Shown here one piece after another: positions 7,859-15,135 of a stretch of 45,163 bases of DNA (position 1 is the first letter of the stretch; the number at the start of each line of letters is the position of its first letter). This DNA is from Holophagales bacterium (GTDB lineage Bacteria; Acidobacteriota; Thermoanaerobaculia; Multivoradales; Multivoraceae). The notes below the pieces were generated by a model. The model was not told the DNA's origin and did no database searches. It saw nothing but the letters and a program-made list of their open reading frames with translations. The stretch spans positions 1-45,163 of the forward strand of contig VYDI01000013.1 of the NCBI GenBank assembly GCA_009843505.1, in the 5' to 3' direction. The translations under genes and the position numbers were made by a program.

Positions 7859-8758
7859 ATGCTCGAACCGGTCTCCGTCCATCGCGTCCCGTCCACCGAC
7901 GGCGTCGAGCTCGCCGTCTACGACTTCGGCGGCGAAGGTCCTGACCTGATCGCGGGCCACGCCACCGGCTTCCACGGGCGGGTCTACGATCCGATGCTCG
8001 AGCAGCTCGATGGCTTTCGCCGGATCAGCGTCGACCTCCGGGGGCACGGCGACGCGACCGCGCCGAACGGCCTCGACTACAGTTGGGAGAGTTGCGCGGA
8101 GGACCTGGTCGCGGTGATCGACGCGCTGAAACTAGGCACCGAGCGACCGCTGTTCGGTTTCGGTCATTCGATGGGCGCCGCCGCGCTGCTCATGATCGCA
8201 GCCAGGAGGCCGGGCCTGTTCGGCGGCCTGGTCTGCTTCGAACCGGTCATCTACCCACCCGGCGTCACGGACGACGACGCGCGCCTCGGCGTCTGGGTCG
8301 AACGGACAAGACGTCGCCGCAGACGCTTCGCGTCGCACGAAGCCGCCTTCGCCAACTACTCCGAGAAGGTCCCCTACTCCCTGCTCGACCCGGAGGCGCT
8401 CGAGGTTTACGTCCGGCACGGCTTCGCACCGTCAGCGGACGGAGCCGTCGAGATCAAGTGTCATCCCGACGTCGCGGCGCAGCTCTACCTGATGGGACCC
8501 CACCACCGGGCCTGGGACGGCCTCCACCAGGTGGAATGTCCCGTGACGCTGATGCGAGGCTCCGTGCTCATACCGGGACCCGCGTACTGGGCAGAGGCCA
8601 TCGTGAGCGAACTGCCGAACGTGCTCTTCCTCGAGATCGACGGGCTCGGCCATCTCGGCCCGCTGGAGGATCCGGAGCAGATGGCCGTTCTTGTGGCAGC
8701 GGCCCTGGAGGAAGCGCCTACGTACCGTCCGGTTCCAGGTGACGCAGGATCGTCTTGA
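7859..8758 (+). CDS. Alpha/beta hydrolase
   Basis: A 299-residue cytoplasmic alpha/beta-hydrolase-fold enzyme with no signal peptide. Nucleophile elbow 'GFGHSMGAAAL' (Ser104), oxyanion region 'IAGHATGFHGRVYDPM', 'VDLRGHGDA', and the catalytic His in 'DGLGHLGPLEDPEQM' (His265). The residues after the elbow and the 'R-RRRR-FASHEAAFANYSEK' segment form a short cap. The overall pattern is of the esterase/epoxide-hydrolase/haloalkane-dehalogenase group; the substrate cannot be read from sequence. The 3' end overlaps the convergent small membrane-protein gene by 41 bp. Confidence 0.85.
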   Translation: MLEPVSVHRVPSTDGVELAVYDFGGEGPDLIAGHATGFHGRVYDPMLEQLDGFRRISVDLRGHGDATAPNGLDYSWESCAEDLVAVIDALKLGTERPLFGFGHSMGAAALLMIAARRPGLFGGLVCFEPVIYPPGVTDDDARLGVWVERTRRRRRRFASHEAAFANYSEKVPYSLLDPEALEVYVRHGFAPSADGAVEIKCHPDVAAQLYLMGPHHRAWDGLHQVECPVTLMRGSVLIPGPAYWAEAIVSELPNVLFLEIDGLGHLGPLEDPEQMAVLVAAALEEAPTYRPVPGDAGSS

Positions 8759-8897
8759 TGTCTTCGCGTACCTCGGCCATGAACGCCTTGAAGTTCTTCC
8801 GGTCCGAGTTGACGTGGCCGATCCAGACGCCGACCGTGGCGACTGCCCCCACGACGCCGATGGCGACCGTGATCCAAAGTGGGTTGAACTCGTTCAT
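8718..8897 (-). CDS. Small single-span membrane protein
   Basis: A 59-residue protein starting at ATG 8897, with GGAG nine bases upstream; a longer frame to 9029 exists but its extra residues are low-complexity and basic. Residues 5-24 form one transmembrane helix ('LWITVAIGVVGAVATVGVWI'), followed by an amphipathic helix ('NSDRKNFKAFMAEVREDIKTIL'). I recognise this arrangement from small bacterial proteins of unknown function that recur in many genomes. The 3' end overlaps the convergent hydrolase by 41 bp. The 8898-9072 stretch behind it holds nothing recognisable. Confidence 0.6.
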   Translation of the reverse strand: MNEFNPLWITVAIGVVGAVATVGVWIGHVNSDRKNFKAFMAEVREDIKTILRHLEPDGT

Positions 8898-9072
8898 ACG
8901 CCCGAGCTCCGTGCTGTCTCGTGTTTCTTCTCCAAGGGCGGCGTTCGGTGCATGTCGGCTCTCTCTCCGGGGCTTTGTCGATCCTCGTTCCGCATTGTAG
9001 TCAGGGGCGGCGGCAACCTCTACTGACATAGACGGATTCCGTGTCTACGGGCACGGCTTCTGCCGACTCCCG

Positions 9073-11442
9073 TCAACCGTCGGCCAGCAGCTCCTGGCCG
9101 CGAGCCACCGCCTGTCGCTCCTCGGCGGGCCGGCCAAGCCGGTTGAGGATGTCGGCTAGCACGAAGTACCCGAGTGCGCCGTCCCGTCCCGTCGGCTCGA
9201 GATCGAGCCCCTTGCGGGCGATCGACTCGGCCTCTCCCAGGTCGCCGCCCTGGTCCATCAGTGCCTTTGCCAGGTGGAAGTAGCCGCGGGCGAAGTCTGG
9301 CGCCGCCTCGACCGCGTCCCTGTAAGCCTCGATCTCTTCGCGAGGCTGGTTCAGCCGGCCGTGGAGGCGGCCCAGGTTGAAGCGCGGACGGTGGTCGCGC
9401 GGCCGAAGTTCGGCCGCGCGCTCGTACGTCGCCACGGCTTCGAGCGGTTTGCCCGCCTCGTCGAGGATGACGGCCAGGTTGTAGTGGGCCTCGCCGAGTT
9501 CGGGGTTTGAGGCGAGAGCCTGGCGGAACTTCGTTTCCGCCTCGCCTCTGCGGCCGAGAAGCGCCATGACTTCGCCCAGCTTGTTCGTGACGACCGGCGG
9601 CGGTTCGCGACCCTCGGTTGCGGCCGCGAGGACCTCTTCGGCCTGGCTCAGCTCGCCCCGGTCAACGTGGATGCGGGCCAGGGCCATCGTCGCCTTCGAG
9701 TCCTGGCCGGCGACATCGAGCAGGCGCCGGTAGCCGACCACGGCCTCGTCGATACGGCCCAGCTCGCCGTACGCGTTGGCCAGCCCGAGCAGGGACTGCC
9801 GGTGCTCGGGGTCGAGCGCCAGCGCGCTCTGGAAGTGGCCGATCGCCGGTTCCGGGTCGCCGGCAAGGAGCGTGATCGTGCCCAGAAGCTGGTGCGCGTC
9901 GAGTAGCCCTTCGTCCTCGGACAGGGCGGCCCGCAGTTCGTCCGCAGCCGCCTCGTCGTCGCCGCTGCCGAAGGCGCTCTGGGCCCGCATGATCGCGCGG
10001 TGGAGGTGGGCCTTCGTCTTCGGGTCGGCACGTGGGCCGTCGCTTGAGTTCCGCTCGGCCCCGCCGCGGCCGGCCAGGTACCCCAGGGCCCGCAACTGGG
10101 CCAGCGCCTCTTCGTCCAGGTCGGGCTCGGGCGCCGCCTCGGGCGCGGCGCTGTCGAGCTCCGCCGCCAGTTCAAGGGCCGCGATCCTCAGTTCCCGCGA
10201 GACTTCGCGCCGTTCGAGCAGGACGTTCGTCAGCTCGCCCGGATCCTCCAGCAGGGAGTAGAGCTCCGGATCAGGCGTCTCGATGTACTTGTAGTCGGCC
10301 GTACGCAGCGAGCGTAGCGGCGCCCAGCCGTAGTGATCGAGCGCGTAGAAGGACTCGGCGTAGACACCACGTTCGGCAAGGGTGTTCGGCAGCCCCTGCA
10401 TGTCGGGGAGCAGACTCCGGCCCTGGGCGGCGCCGGTTCCGTCGAGCTCCAGAAGCTCGATCAGCGTCGGCGCGATGTCGACGTGGCTCACGGCGTCGGT
10501 CACCACCCGTCCGCTCTCGACGCCGCCGGGAAGCCGCACGATCAGGGGCACATGGACAGTGGAGTCGTAGACGAAGAAGCCGTGGTAGCTCTCGCCGTGG
10601 TCTCCCAGCCCTTCGCCGTGGTCCGCCGTCAACACGACGACGGCCTCGTCGAACAACCCGCGCTGCTCGAGCGCGGAGCGGAACTCGCCGATCAGCGAAT
10701 CGGTGTAGGCGACCTCGCCATCGTAGGGCCGCCCCTCGTACTCGGAGCGGAAGGGCTCCGGCGGCTCGTACGGATCGTGCGGGTCGAACAGGTGCAGCCA
10801 CATGAAGAAGGGTCCCTCACCTCCCCCGCCGTCGAGCCAGGTGAGCGCGTGCCCGATCGTCTCCGGACCGGCCCGCTGGACCGAGCCCAGGTTGGCGCCT
10901 GCCATCGCGTCGAGGTCGAAGTCGTCGACGTAGGTGTCGAAGCCGCGGGCAATCCCCCAGCGAGCATCGAGCACGAAGGCGCTGACGAAACCACCGGTTC
11001 GATAGCCCGCGTCCCGGAAGCGCTCGGCGATCGTCACGAGTTCCGGCGCCAGCACGTAGCCGACGTTCTCCCGCACCCCGTGGGACGGCGGATAGAGCCC
11101 CGTCATGATCGAGCTGTGGGCCGGCAGGGTGAAGGGCACCGTAGACGACGCGTTGGCAAAGCGGACGCCCTCCGCCGCCAGACGGTCGATGTGGGGCGTC
11201 GCGACGCGGTCCGAGCCGTAGCTCGACAACCGATCGGCCCGCAGCGTGTCGATCGTGATCAGGATGACCGGAGGCCGTTCCGTCGATGCTCCGCCCAGAA
11301 GGTGTTCCACGTCCGCCTGGACCGACGGCGGCGCCGCGTCCTCCGGCTCGGGTCCACAGGCGGCAAGCACCAGCGCCAGCGCGCTCGCCGGGAGAAGGAC
11401 CCGGAGGACCGCGCTACAACCAGCGCCGGACACGCTTCGCAT
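9073..11442 (-). CDS. Sulfatase-fold (alkaline phosphatase superfamily) lipoprotein with TPR tail
   Basis: A 789-residue protein with a lipoprotein signal (LAAC, Cys29). Residues 57-400 are a sulfatase/alkaline-phosphatase-superfamily domain: 'ILITIDTLRAD' (metal Asp65), 'TPHIDRLAAEGVRF', and 'LTADHGEGLGDHGE' (Asp274, His275). At the nucleophile position, where classical sulfatases have C/S-x-P-x-R, it has Thr105-Leu-Pro-Ala-His, so formylglycine maturation is not expected. Thr is the nucleophile in LtaS/EptA-type phosphotransferases. Residues 490-780 hold about eight TPR units ('ALALDPEHRQSLLGLANAY', 'ALASNPELGEAHYNLAVIL'). It is cell-envelope located; the substrate could be a phospho- or sulfo-ester and is unknown. 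Its ATG overlaps the end of the ICMT-like gene by 29 nt. Confidence 0.88.
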   Translation of the reverse strand: MRSVSGAGCSAVLRVLLPASALALVLAACGPEPEDAAPPSVQADVEHLLGGASTERPPVILITIDTLRADRLSSYGSDRVATPHIDRLAAEGVRFANASSTVPFTLPAHSSIMTGLYPPSHGVRENVGYVLAPELVTIAERFRDAGYRTGGFVSAFVLDARWGIARGFDTYVDDFDLDAMAGANLGSVQRAGPETIGHALTWLDGGGGEGPFFMWLHLFDPHDPYEPPEPFRSEYEGRPYDGEVAYTDSLIGEFRSALEQRGLFDEAVVVLTADHGEGLGDHGESYHGFFVYDSTVHVPLIVRLPGGVESGRVVTDAVSHVDIAPTLIELLELDGTGAAQGRSLLPDMQGLPNTLAERGVYAESFYALDHYGWAPLRSLRTADYKYIETPDPELYSLLEDPGELTNVLLERREVSRELRIAALELAAELDSAAPEAAPEPDLDEEALAQLRALGYLAGRGGAERNSSDGPRADPKTKAHLHRAIMRAQSAFGSGDDEAAADELRAALSEDEGLLDAHQLLGTITLLAGDPEPAIGHFQSALALDPEHRQSLLGLANAYGELGRIDEAVVGYRRLLDVAGQDSKATMALARIHVDRGELSQAEEVLAAATEGREPPPVVTNKLGEVMALLGRRGEAETKFRQALASNPELGEAHYNLAVILDEAGKPLEAVATYERAAELRPRDHRPRFNLGRLHGRLNQPREEIEAYRDAVEAAPDFARGYFHLAKALMDQGGDLGEAESIARKGLDLEPTGRDGALGYFVLADILNRLGRPAEERQAVARGQELLADG

Positions 11443-11896
11443 AGTCCCGGTACTCGTCGCCGAACTTCCGCTCCAGGTAGACCTCCTCCCGGAGGATCAC
11501 TCCCCAGCGCAGCAGAAGAGCCACCGCAACGGCGAGGGCGACGAACCACCAACTGCCCCGGGCAAGGCTGAGACCGAGGAACGCCAGCACCATGCCCGCA
11601 TAGATGGGATTGCGGGACCACCGGTAGGGACCCCTGATCACCAGCTTCGCGGTCGGATGATGCACCGGCAGGGAGGAACCGCCGCGAACCATCGTCAGCG
11701 CCGACCAGGTCAACAACGCGAAGCTGGCGACCACGACCACCACGCCGGCAATCACCAGGGACCGATTCGTTCCGACCGGCCAAATCCGGAGCGGCAGCAG
11801 CCAGGACAGCCCGAAGCCCAGAACCAGGCACGCCAGCACGAGCAACGGCGGCTCAAAGGCCGTCCGGGCCCGATCCGGTTCGCCGCCCGCTGCCAC
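11414..11896 (-). CDS. Isoprenylcysteine carboxyl methyltransferase-family membrane protein
   Basis: A 160-residue polytopic membrane protein with four or five hydrophobic segments. It carries the ICMT/PEMT signature 'LVIRGPYRWSRNPIYAGMVL' (about 86-105) and the C-terminal 'EEVYLERKFGDEYRDYAKRV', which in this superfamily form the S-adenosylmethionine and substrate site. Bacterial members methylate lipids or small molecules, or are uncharacterised; a true prenyl-cysteine substrate is unlikely. It begins 17 nt after the homocysteine-methyltransferase-like gene and overlaps the sulfatase-fold gene, so the three are probably one transcript. Confidence 0.85.
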   Translation of the reverse strand: MAAGGEPDRARTAFEPPLLVLACLVLGFGLSWLLPLRIWPVGTNRSLVIAGVVVVVASFALLTWSALTMVRGGSSLPVHHPTAKLVIRGPYRWSRNPIYAGMVLAFLGLSLARGSWWFVALAVAVALLLRWGVILREEVYLERKFGDEYRDYAKRVRRWL

Positions 11897-11913
11897 GATC
11901 GTTCCGGCCCTCC

Positions 11914-12828
11914 TCAGCCGGATCCGCGAAGCGCTCCCAGGGCGCGGATGTGCTCGGGTCCCAGGCCGCAGCAGCCGCCGACGATCTGGACGCCCGCGGC
12001 CACCCAGCCGCGCGCCTCCTCGAGCAAGTGTGCCGGATCGATCACGTCAACGAAGTTCCAGTTCGGCATCGTGAAGTAGCCCGACTCCGGGTACACGCCG
12101 ACCGGTCCGTCCCAGCGCTCCTGAACCATCGCCACCGCTTCGGGAACGGCCGCGATCTCGGAGTGCATCACGTGCACTACCTGCGGCCCGAGCGGAATCA
12201 GCGTGTCGAGCAACTCCTCGAAGGACTCGTCGGGCCAGTTGAAGGGAGTGATGGCGCCCGTGTCCGGGTCCTTCCGGGCGCTGACACCGAGCCACACCGG
12301 CAACCCCGTCTCCTTGGCCGCTCTGAAGGCGAGCACGGCACGCTCGTGAAACTGCATCATTTCGAGCGCGATCAAGTCGACTCCAGCCTCGGCCAGCAGC
12401 CCGCACTGCTCCCGGTAGGCCGCCATCTGCTCGTCGTCCGGCGGATAGCCGCCCTGAATGTTGTTCGCCGGCATCGTCGACATCGATCCGGCCACGAGCA
12501 CGCCGGGGCACCCGGCCCGCTCACGCGCCTCCAGCGCCGCTTCCACCGCTCGCCGCACGATCAGGCCGACCTTGTCACCGAGACCGGCCGCCTCAAGCAA
12601 GGGCCGGTGCGTTGCGAACGTGTTGGTGATGATCGCATCGGCGCCAGCCCGGATGTAGTCCTCATGGAGGTCCCGGATCGCGTCCTGGTGCTCGAGCGCC
12701 GCCGTCCCGCACCACGCCGCCGAGTCCATCGGCACGCCACGCCGCTCCAGTTCCGTCCCGGTGCCGCCGTCGAGCAGGAGAATCTCCCCCCGGTCCAGGC
12801 ATGCAAGCCACTCTTCGACGATTCCCAT
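11914..12828 (-). CDS. Homocysteine S-methyltransferase-family protein
   Basis: A 304-residue TIM-barrel protein of the MmuM/BhmT family, which transfers a methyl group (from S-methylmethionine, betaine or another donor) to homocysteine. Features: 'LLLDGGTGTELERRGVP' near the N-terminus, 'IITNTFATHRPLL', 'DLIALEMM', and the C-terminal zinc motif 'GGCCGLGPEHI' (Cys285, Cys286). The third zinc Cys, normally in a 'G-x-N-C' strand, is absent: the aligned segment reads 'VVHVMHSEI', putting His222 or Ser223 there. The start at ATG 12828 follows a strong AGGAGG; the in-frame ATG at 12849 lacks one. It is divergent from the metY-like gene, which fits methionine/homocysteine metabolism. Confidence 0.88.
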   Translation of the reverse strand: MGIVEEWLACLDRGEILLLDGGTGTELERRGVPMDSAAWCGTAALEHQDAIRDLHEDYIRAGADAIITNTFATHRPLLEAAGLGDKVGLIVRRAVEAALEARERAGCPGVLVAGSMSTMPANNIQGGYPPDDEQMAAYREQCGLLAEAGVDLIALEMMQFHERAVLAFRAAKETGLPVWLGVSARKDPDTGAITPFNWPDESFEELLDTLIPLGPQVVHVMHSEIAAVPEAVAMVQERWDGPVGVYPESGYFTMPNWNFVDVIDPAHLLEEARGWVAAGVQIVGGCCGLGPEHIRALGALRGSG

Positions 12829-12889
12829 CCAGCCTCCTCGGCACGTCACTCTGCCACATCGGGGGCACCGCTGCGGCTACACTCACGCG

Positions 12890-14212
12890 ATGAGCAGCGA
12901 CTGGTTCTACAAGTTCGACACCCTCTCCCTACACGCCGGACAGCGGCCCGACCCGACCACCGGAGCGCGCGCCGTGCCGGTCTACAACTCGACGTCCTAC
13001 GTGTTCCGGGACACGGACCACGCCGCCGGGCTGTTCAACCTGGAGGAGGCCGGCCACATCTACTCGCGGATCTCGAATCCGACGGTCTCCGTGTTCGAAG
13101 AACGGATCGCAGCCCTTGAAGGCGGCGTCGGCGCGGTCGCCACCGCCTCCGGCCAGTCCGCCTTCCACCTGGCCGCGGCGACGATCCTCTCAGCCGGCGA
13201 TCACGTCGTGTCCTCGGCCGCGATCTACGGCGGCACGCACAATCTGCTGAACCACACCCTGCGCCGGTTCGGCATCGAGACGACCTTCGTCGAACCGACC
13301 GAGCCCGCGAACTTCCGGCGCGCCGCCCGTCCGAACACCAAGCTGTTCTTCGGCGAAACGATCGGCAACCCGCGGATCGACGTGCTGGACATCCCCGCGG
13401 TCGCCACGATCGCACACGAGATCGGCGTGCCGCTCCTGATCGACAACACGTTCGGGACACCGTTCCTGTCGCGGCCGATCGAGCTCGGCGCGGACATCGT
13501 GATGCACTCGGCGACCAAGTTCATCGGCGGCCACGGGGTCACCCTGGGCGGCGTCCTCGTCGACAGCGGCAAGTTCGACTGGGCCGCCTCCGGACGCTTC
13601 CCGATCATGACCGAGCCCTGCCCGGGATACCACGGCATCGCCTTCGCCGAGCACTACGGCCCGCCGGCCTTCATCCTCAAGGCAAGGCTCGAAGGACTGC
13701 GCGACTTCGGCGCCTGCCTCAACCCGCAGGCTGCGTTCTACCTGCTTCAGGGGCTGGAGACCCTGCCGCTTCGGGTCGCCCGCCACGTGGAGAACGCCCG
13801 GGCGGTCGCCGAGTTCCTCGAGCAGCATGAGGCGGTCGAGTGGGTGAGCTACCCCGACCTGCCCAGCCACCCGCAGCACGACCTCGCCCGGAAGCTGCTG
13901 CCGAACGGCAGCGGGGCCCTGCTGACGTTCGGGATTCGCGGCGGACTCGAGGCCGGGATCGCCTTCATCGAGGGTCTTGAGCTCTGGTCGCACCTCGCCA
14001 ACGTCGGCGACGCGAAGAGCCTGGTCATTCACCCGGCGAGCACGACGCATCAACAGATGACGGCCGAGGAACTCGCCGAGTCGGGCGTCACCCAGGAGAT
14101 GGTGCGGCTGTCGGTCGGGCTCGAGGATCCCCACGACCTCGTGGCCGATCTCGACCGGGCGCTGAAGCGCTCCCAGAGGCGGGCGCAGCGGCCACGGGCG
14201 GTGGCCTCCTGA
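12890..14212 (+). CDS. metY: O-acetylhomoserine aminocarboxypropyltransferase-like PLP enzyme
   Basis: A 440-residue Cys/Met-metabolism PLP enzyme. It matches the MetY pattern: 'TLSLHAGQRPDPTTGARAVP', 'YSRISNPTVSVFEERIAALE' in two pieces, 'ATASGQSA', 'LLIDNTFGTPFL', and 'MHSATKFIGGHG' with PLP Lys210. It should make homocysteine from O-acetyl- or O-succinyl-homoserine and sulfide, feeding the methyltransferase encoded divergently 61 bp away. The start is the ATG at 12890, which leads directly into the conserved N-terminus; earlier in-frame codons run into the divergent gene. A methionine gamma-lyase activity cannot be excluded. Its TGA is overlapped by the next gene (CTGA). Confidence 0.9.
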   Translation: MSSDWFYKFDTLSLHAGQRPDPTTGARAVPVYNSTSYVFRDTDHAAGLFNLEEAGHIYSRISNPTVSVFEERIAALEGGVGAVATASGQSAFHLAAATILSAGDHVVSSAAIYGGTHNLLNHTLRRFGIETTFVEPTEPANFRRAARPNTKLFFGETIGNPRIDVLDIPAVATIAHEIGVPLLIDNTFGTPFLSRPIELGADIVMHSATKFIGGHGVTLGGVLVDSGKFDWAASGRFPIMTEPCPGYHGIAFAEHYGPPAFILKARLEGLRDFGACLNPQAAFYLLQGLETLPLRVARHVENARAVAEFLEQHEAVEWVSYPDLPSHPQHDLARKLLPNGSGALLTFGIRGGLEAGIAFIEGLELWSHLANVGDAKSLVIHPASTTHQQMTAEELAESGVTQEMVRLSVGLEDPHDLVADLDRALKRSQRRAQRPRAVAS

Positions 14213-15048
14213 CCGAACTCGAGATCCGGGGCCGCAAGGCCTATTGCGGCACCGGCGGCTCCGCCTGGCGGGAAGGGCTACCCCTGGCGCTGCTGCTCCA
14301 CGGCGCCGGCAGCGACCACACCGTGTGGGCGCTGCAGGCCCGGTCGCTGGCCCAACACGGCTGGAACGTGGCCGCGCCCGACCTGCCCGGTCACGGCGCG
14401 TCCGAGGACCTGGACGCGATCACGACGATCGCCGACTACGCCGCCTGGACCGCCGACTTCGCGGAAGCGGCGGCGACGCGGGCAGGCAGCTCGGACATCG
14501 CGCTCATCGGCCACTCGATGGGCGCCTGCATCGCGGTCGACGCGGCATCCCGGCTGGACGCACGTCTGAGCCGGCTGGCGCTGCTCGGCGCCGGCGAGAC
14601 GCTCCGGGTCAACCCCGGGTTGCTGGCGGACACCCTGAAACGGCCACTCAACGCCCATCGGTTCATCGCAGCGTTCGGGCACGGCACCGGCGCCCACTTC
14701 GGCGGCGCCGAGTCCCCCGGACTGTGGATGCTCGGGTCGACGATGGCGCTGCTCGACCGCTGCCTGCCGGACGTGCTCCACCGCGACTTCGCTGCCTGCA
14801 ACGAATGGGAGGGGAGCGAGAGCGCTCCGGGCGTCAGCTGCCCCACACTGATCGTCGCCGGAGCGAAGGACAGGATGACGCCGCCAAGGGCCGGCCGCGC
14901 TCTCGCCGACCGCATCCGCGGCCCGCGTTCCGGGGGCGACAGGGGCGGCGCCGGCTTCGTGACCGTGGCGGACGCCGGCCACATGCTGATGGCCGAAGCG
15001 CCCGGCGCCGTCACCCGCTGCCTGCGGGGCTTCCTGGGCGCGAGCTAG
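14209..15048 (+). CDS. Alpha/beta hydrolase with probable CTG start
   Basis: About 279 residues. The fold begins with 'LPLALLLHGAGSDHTVWALQ' and has elbow 'ALIGHSMGACI' (Ser103), 'APDLPGHGASEDL', and His in 'ADAGHMLMAE'. The first standard start codon in this frame is GTG 14323, which would delete the HGAG oxyanion loop and first strand, so the real start must lie upstream. The only near-start codon after the metY stop is CTG 14209, forming CTGA with the metY TGA. I take this as the start with moderate confidence; the gene itself is secure. The substrate is unknown; the position suggests coupling with metY, perhaps as a homoserine-ester or thioester hydrolase, but that is a guess. Confidence 0.78.
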   Translation: MTELEIRGRKAYCGTGGSAWREGLPLALLLHGAGSDHTVWALQARSLAQHGWNVAAPDLPGHGASEDLDAITTIADYAAWTADFAEAAATRAGSSDIALIGHSMGACIAVDAASRLDARLSRLALLGAGETLRVNPGLLADTLKRPLNAHRFIAAFGHGTGAHFGGAESPGLWMLGSTMALLDRCLPDVLHRDFAACNEWEGSESAPGVSCPTLIVAGAKDRMTPPRAGRALADRIRGPRSGGDRGGAGFVTVADAGHMLMAEAPGAVTRCLRGFLGAS

Positions 15049-15085
15049 CGCGGCGGTAGGGTCGGAGGCCGGCGCTGCGCGCCGG

Positions 15086-15112
15086 ATGCCGGCGGGGACG
15101 CCGGCGCACCCA
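15086..15112. repeat. Dispersed 27-bp hairpin repeat, copy 1
   Basis: The 27 bases here are the exact reverse complement of 30089-30115. Each contains a 7-bp hairpin, GCCGGCG/CGCCGGC, with a 4-base loop (15088-15105 here). This copy sits between two convergent stop codons, inside a wider hairpin whose outer arms are GCGCGGCGG (15048-15056) and CCGCCGCGC (15118-15126), with TTTT at 15114-15117. It is REP-like and may also terminate transcription. Confidence 0.65.
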
Positions 15113-15135
15113 GTTTTCCGCCGCGCCAGGTCCCG

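Noticed and set aside
12829..12889. SAM riboswitch between the methionine-related divergent genes
   Set aside because: The 61-bp gap is too short for any known SAM riboswitch plus expression platform and shows no matching stems.
14244..15059. An alternative reading frame over the hydrolase as the real gene
   Set aside because: The frame through GTG 14323 holds HGAG, GHSMG and AGHM motifs in order; 14244-15059 is an Arg-rich shadow.
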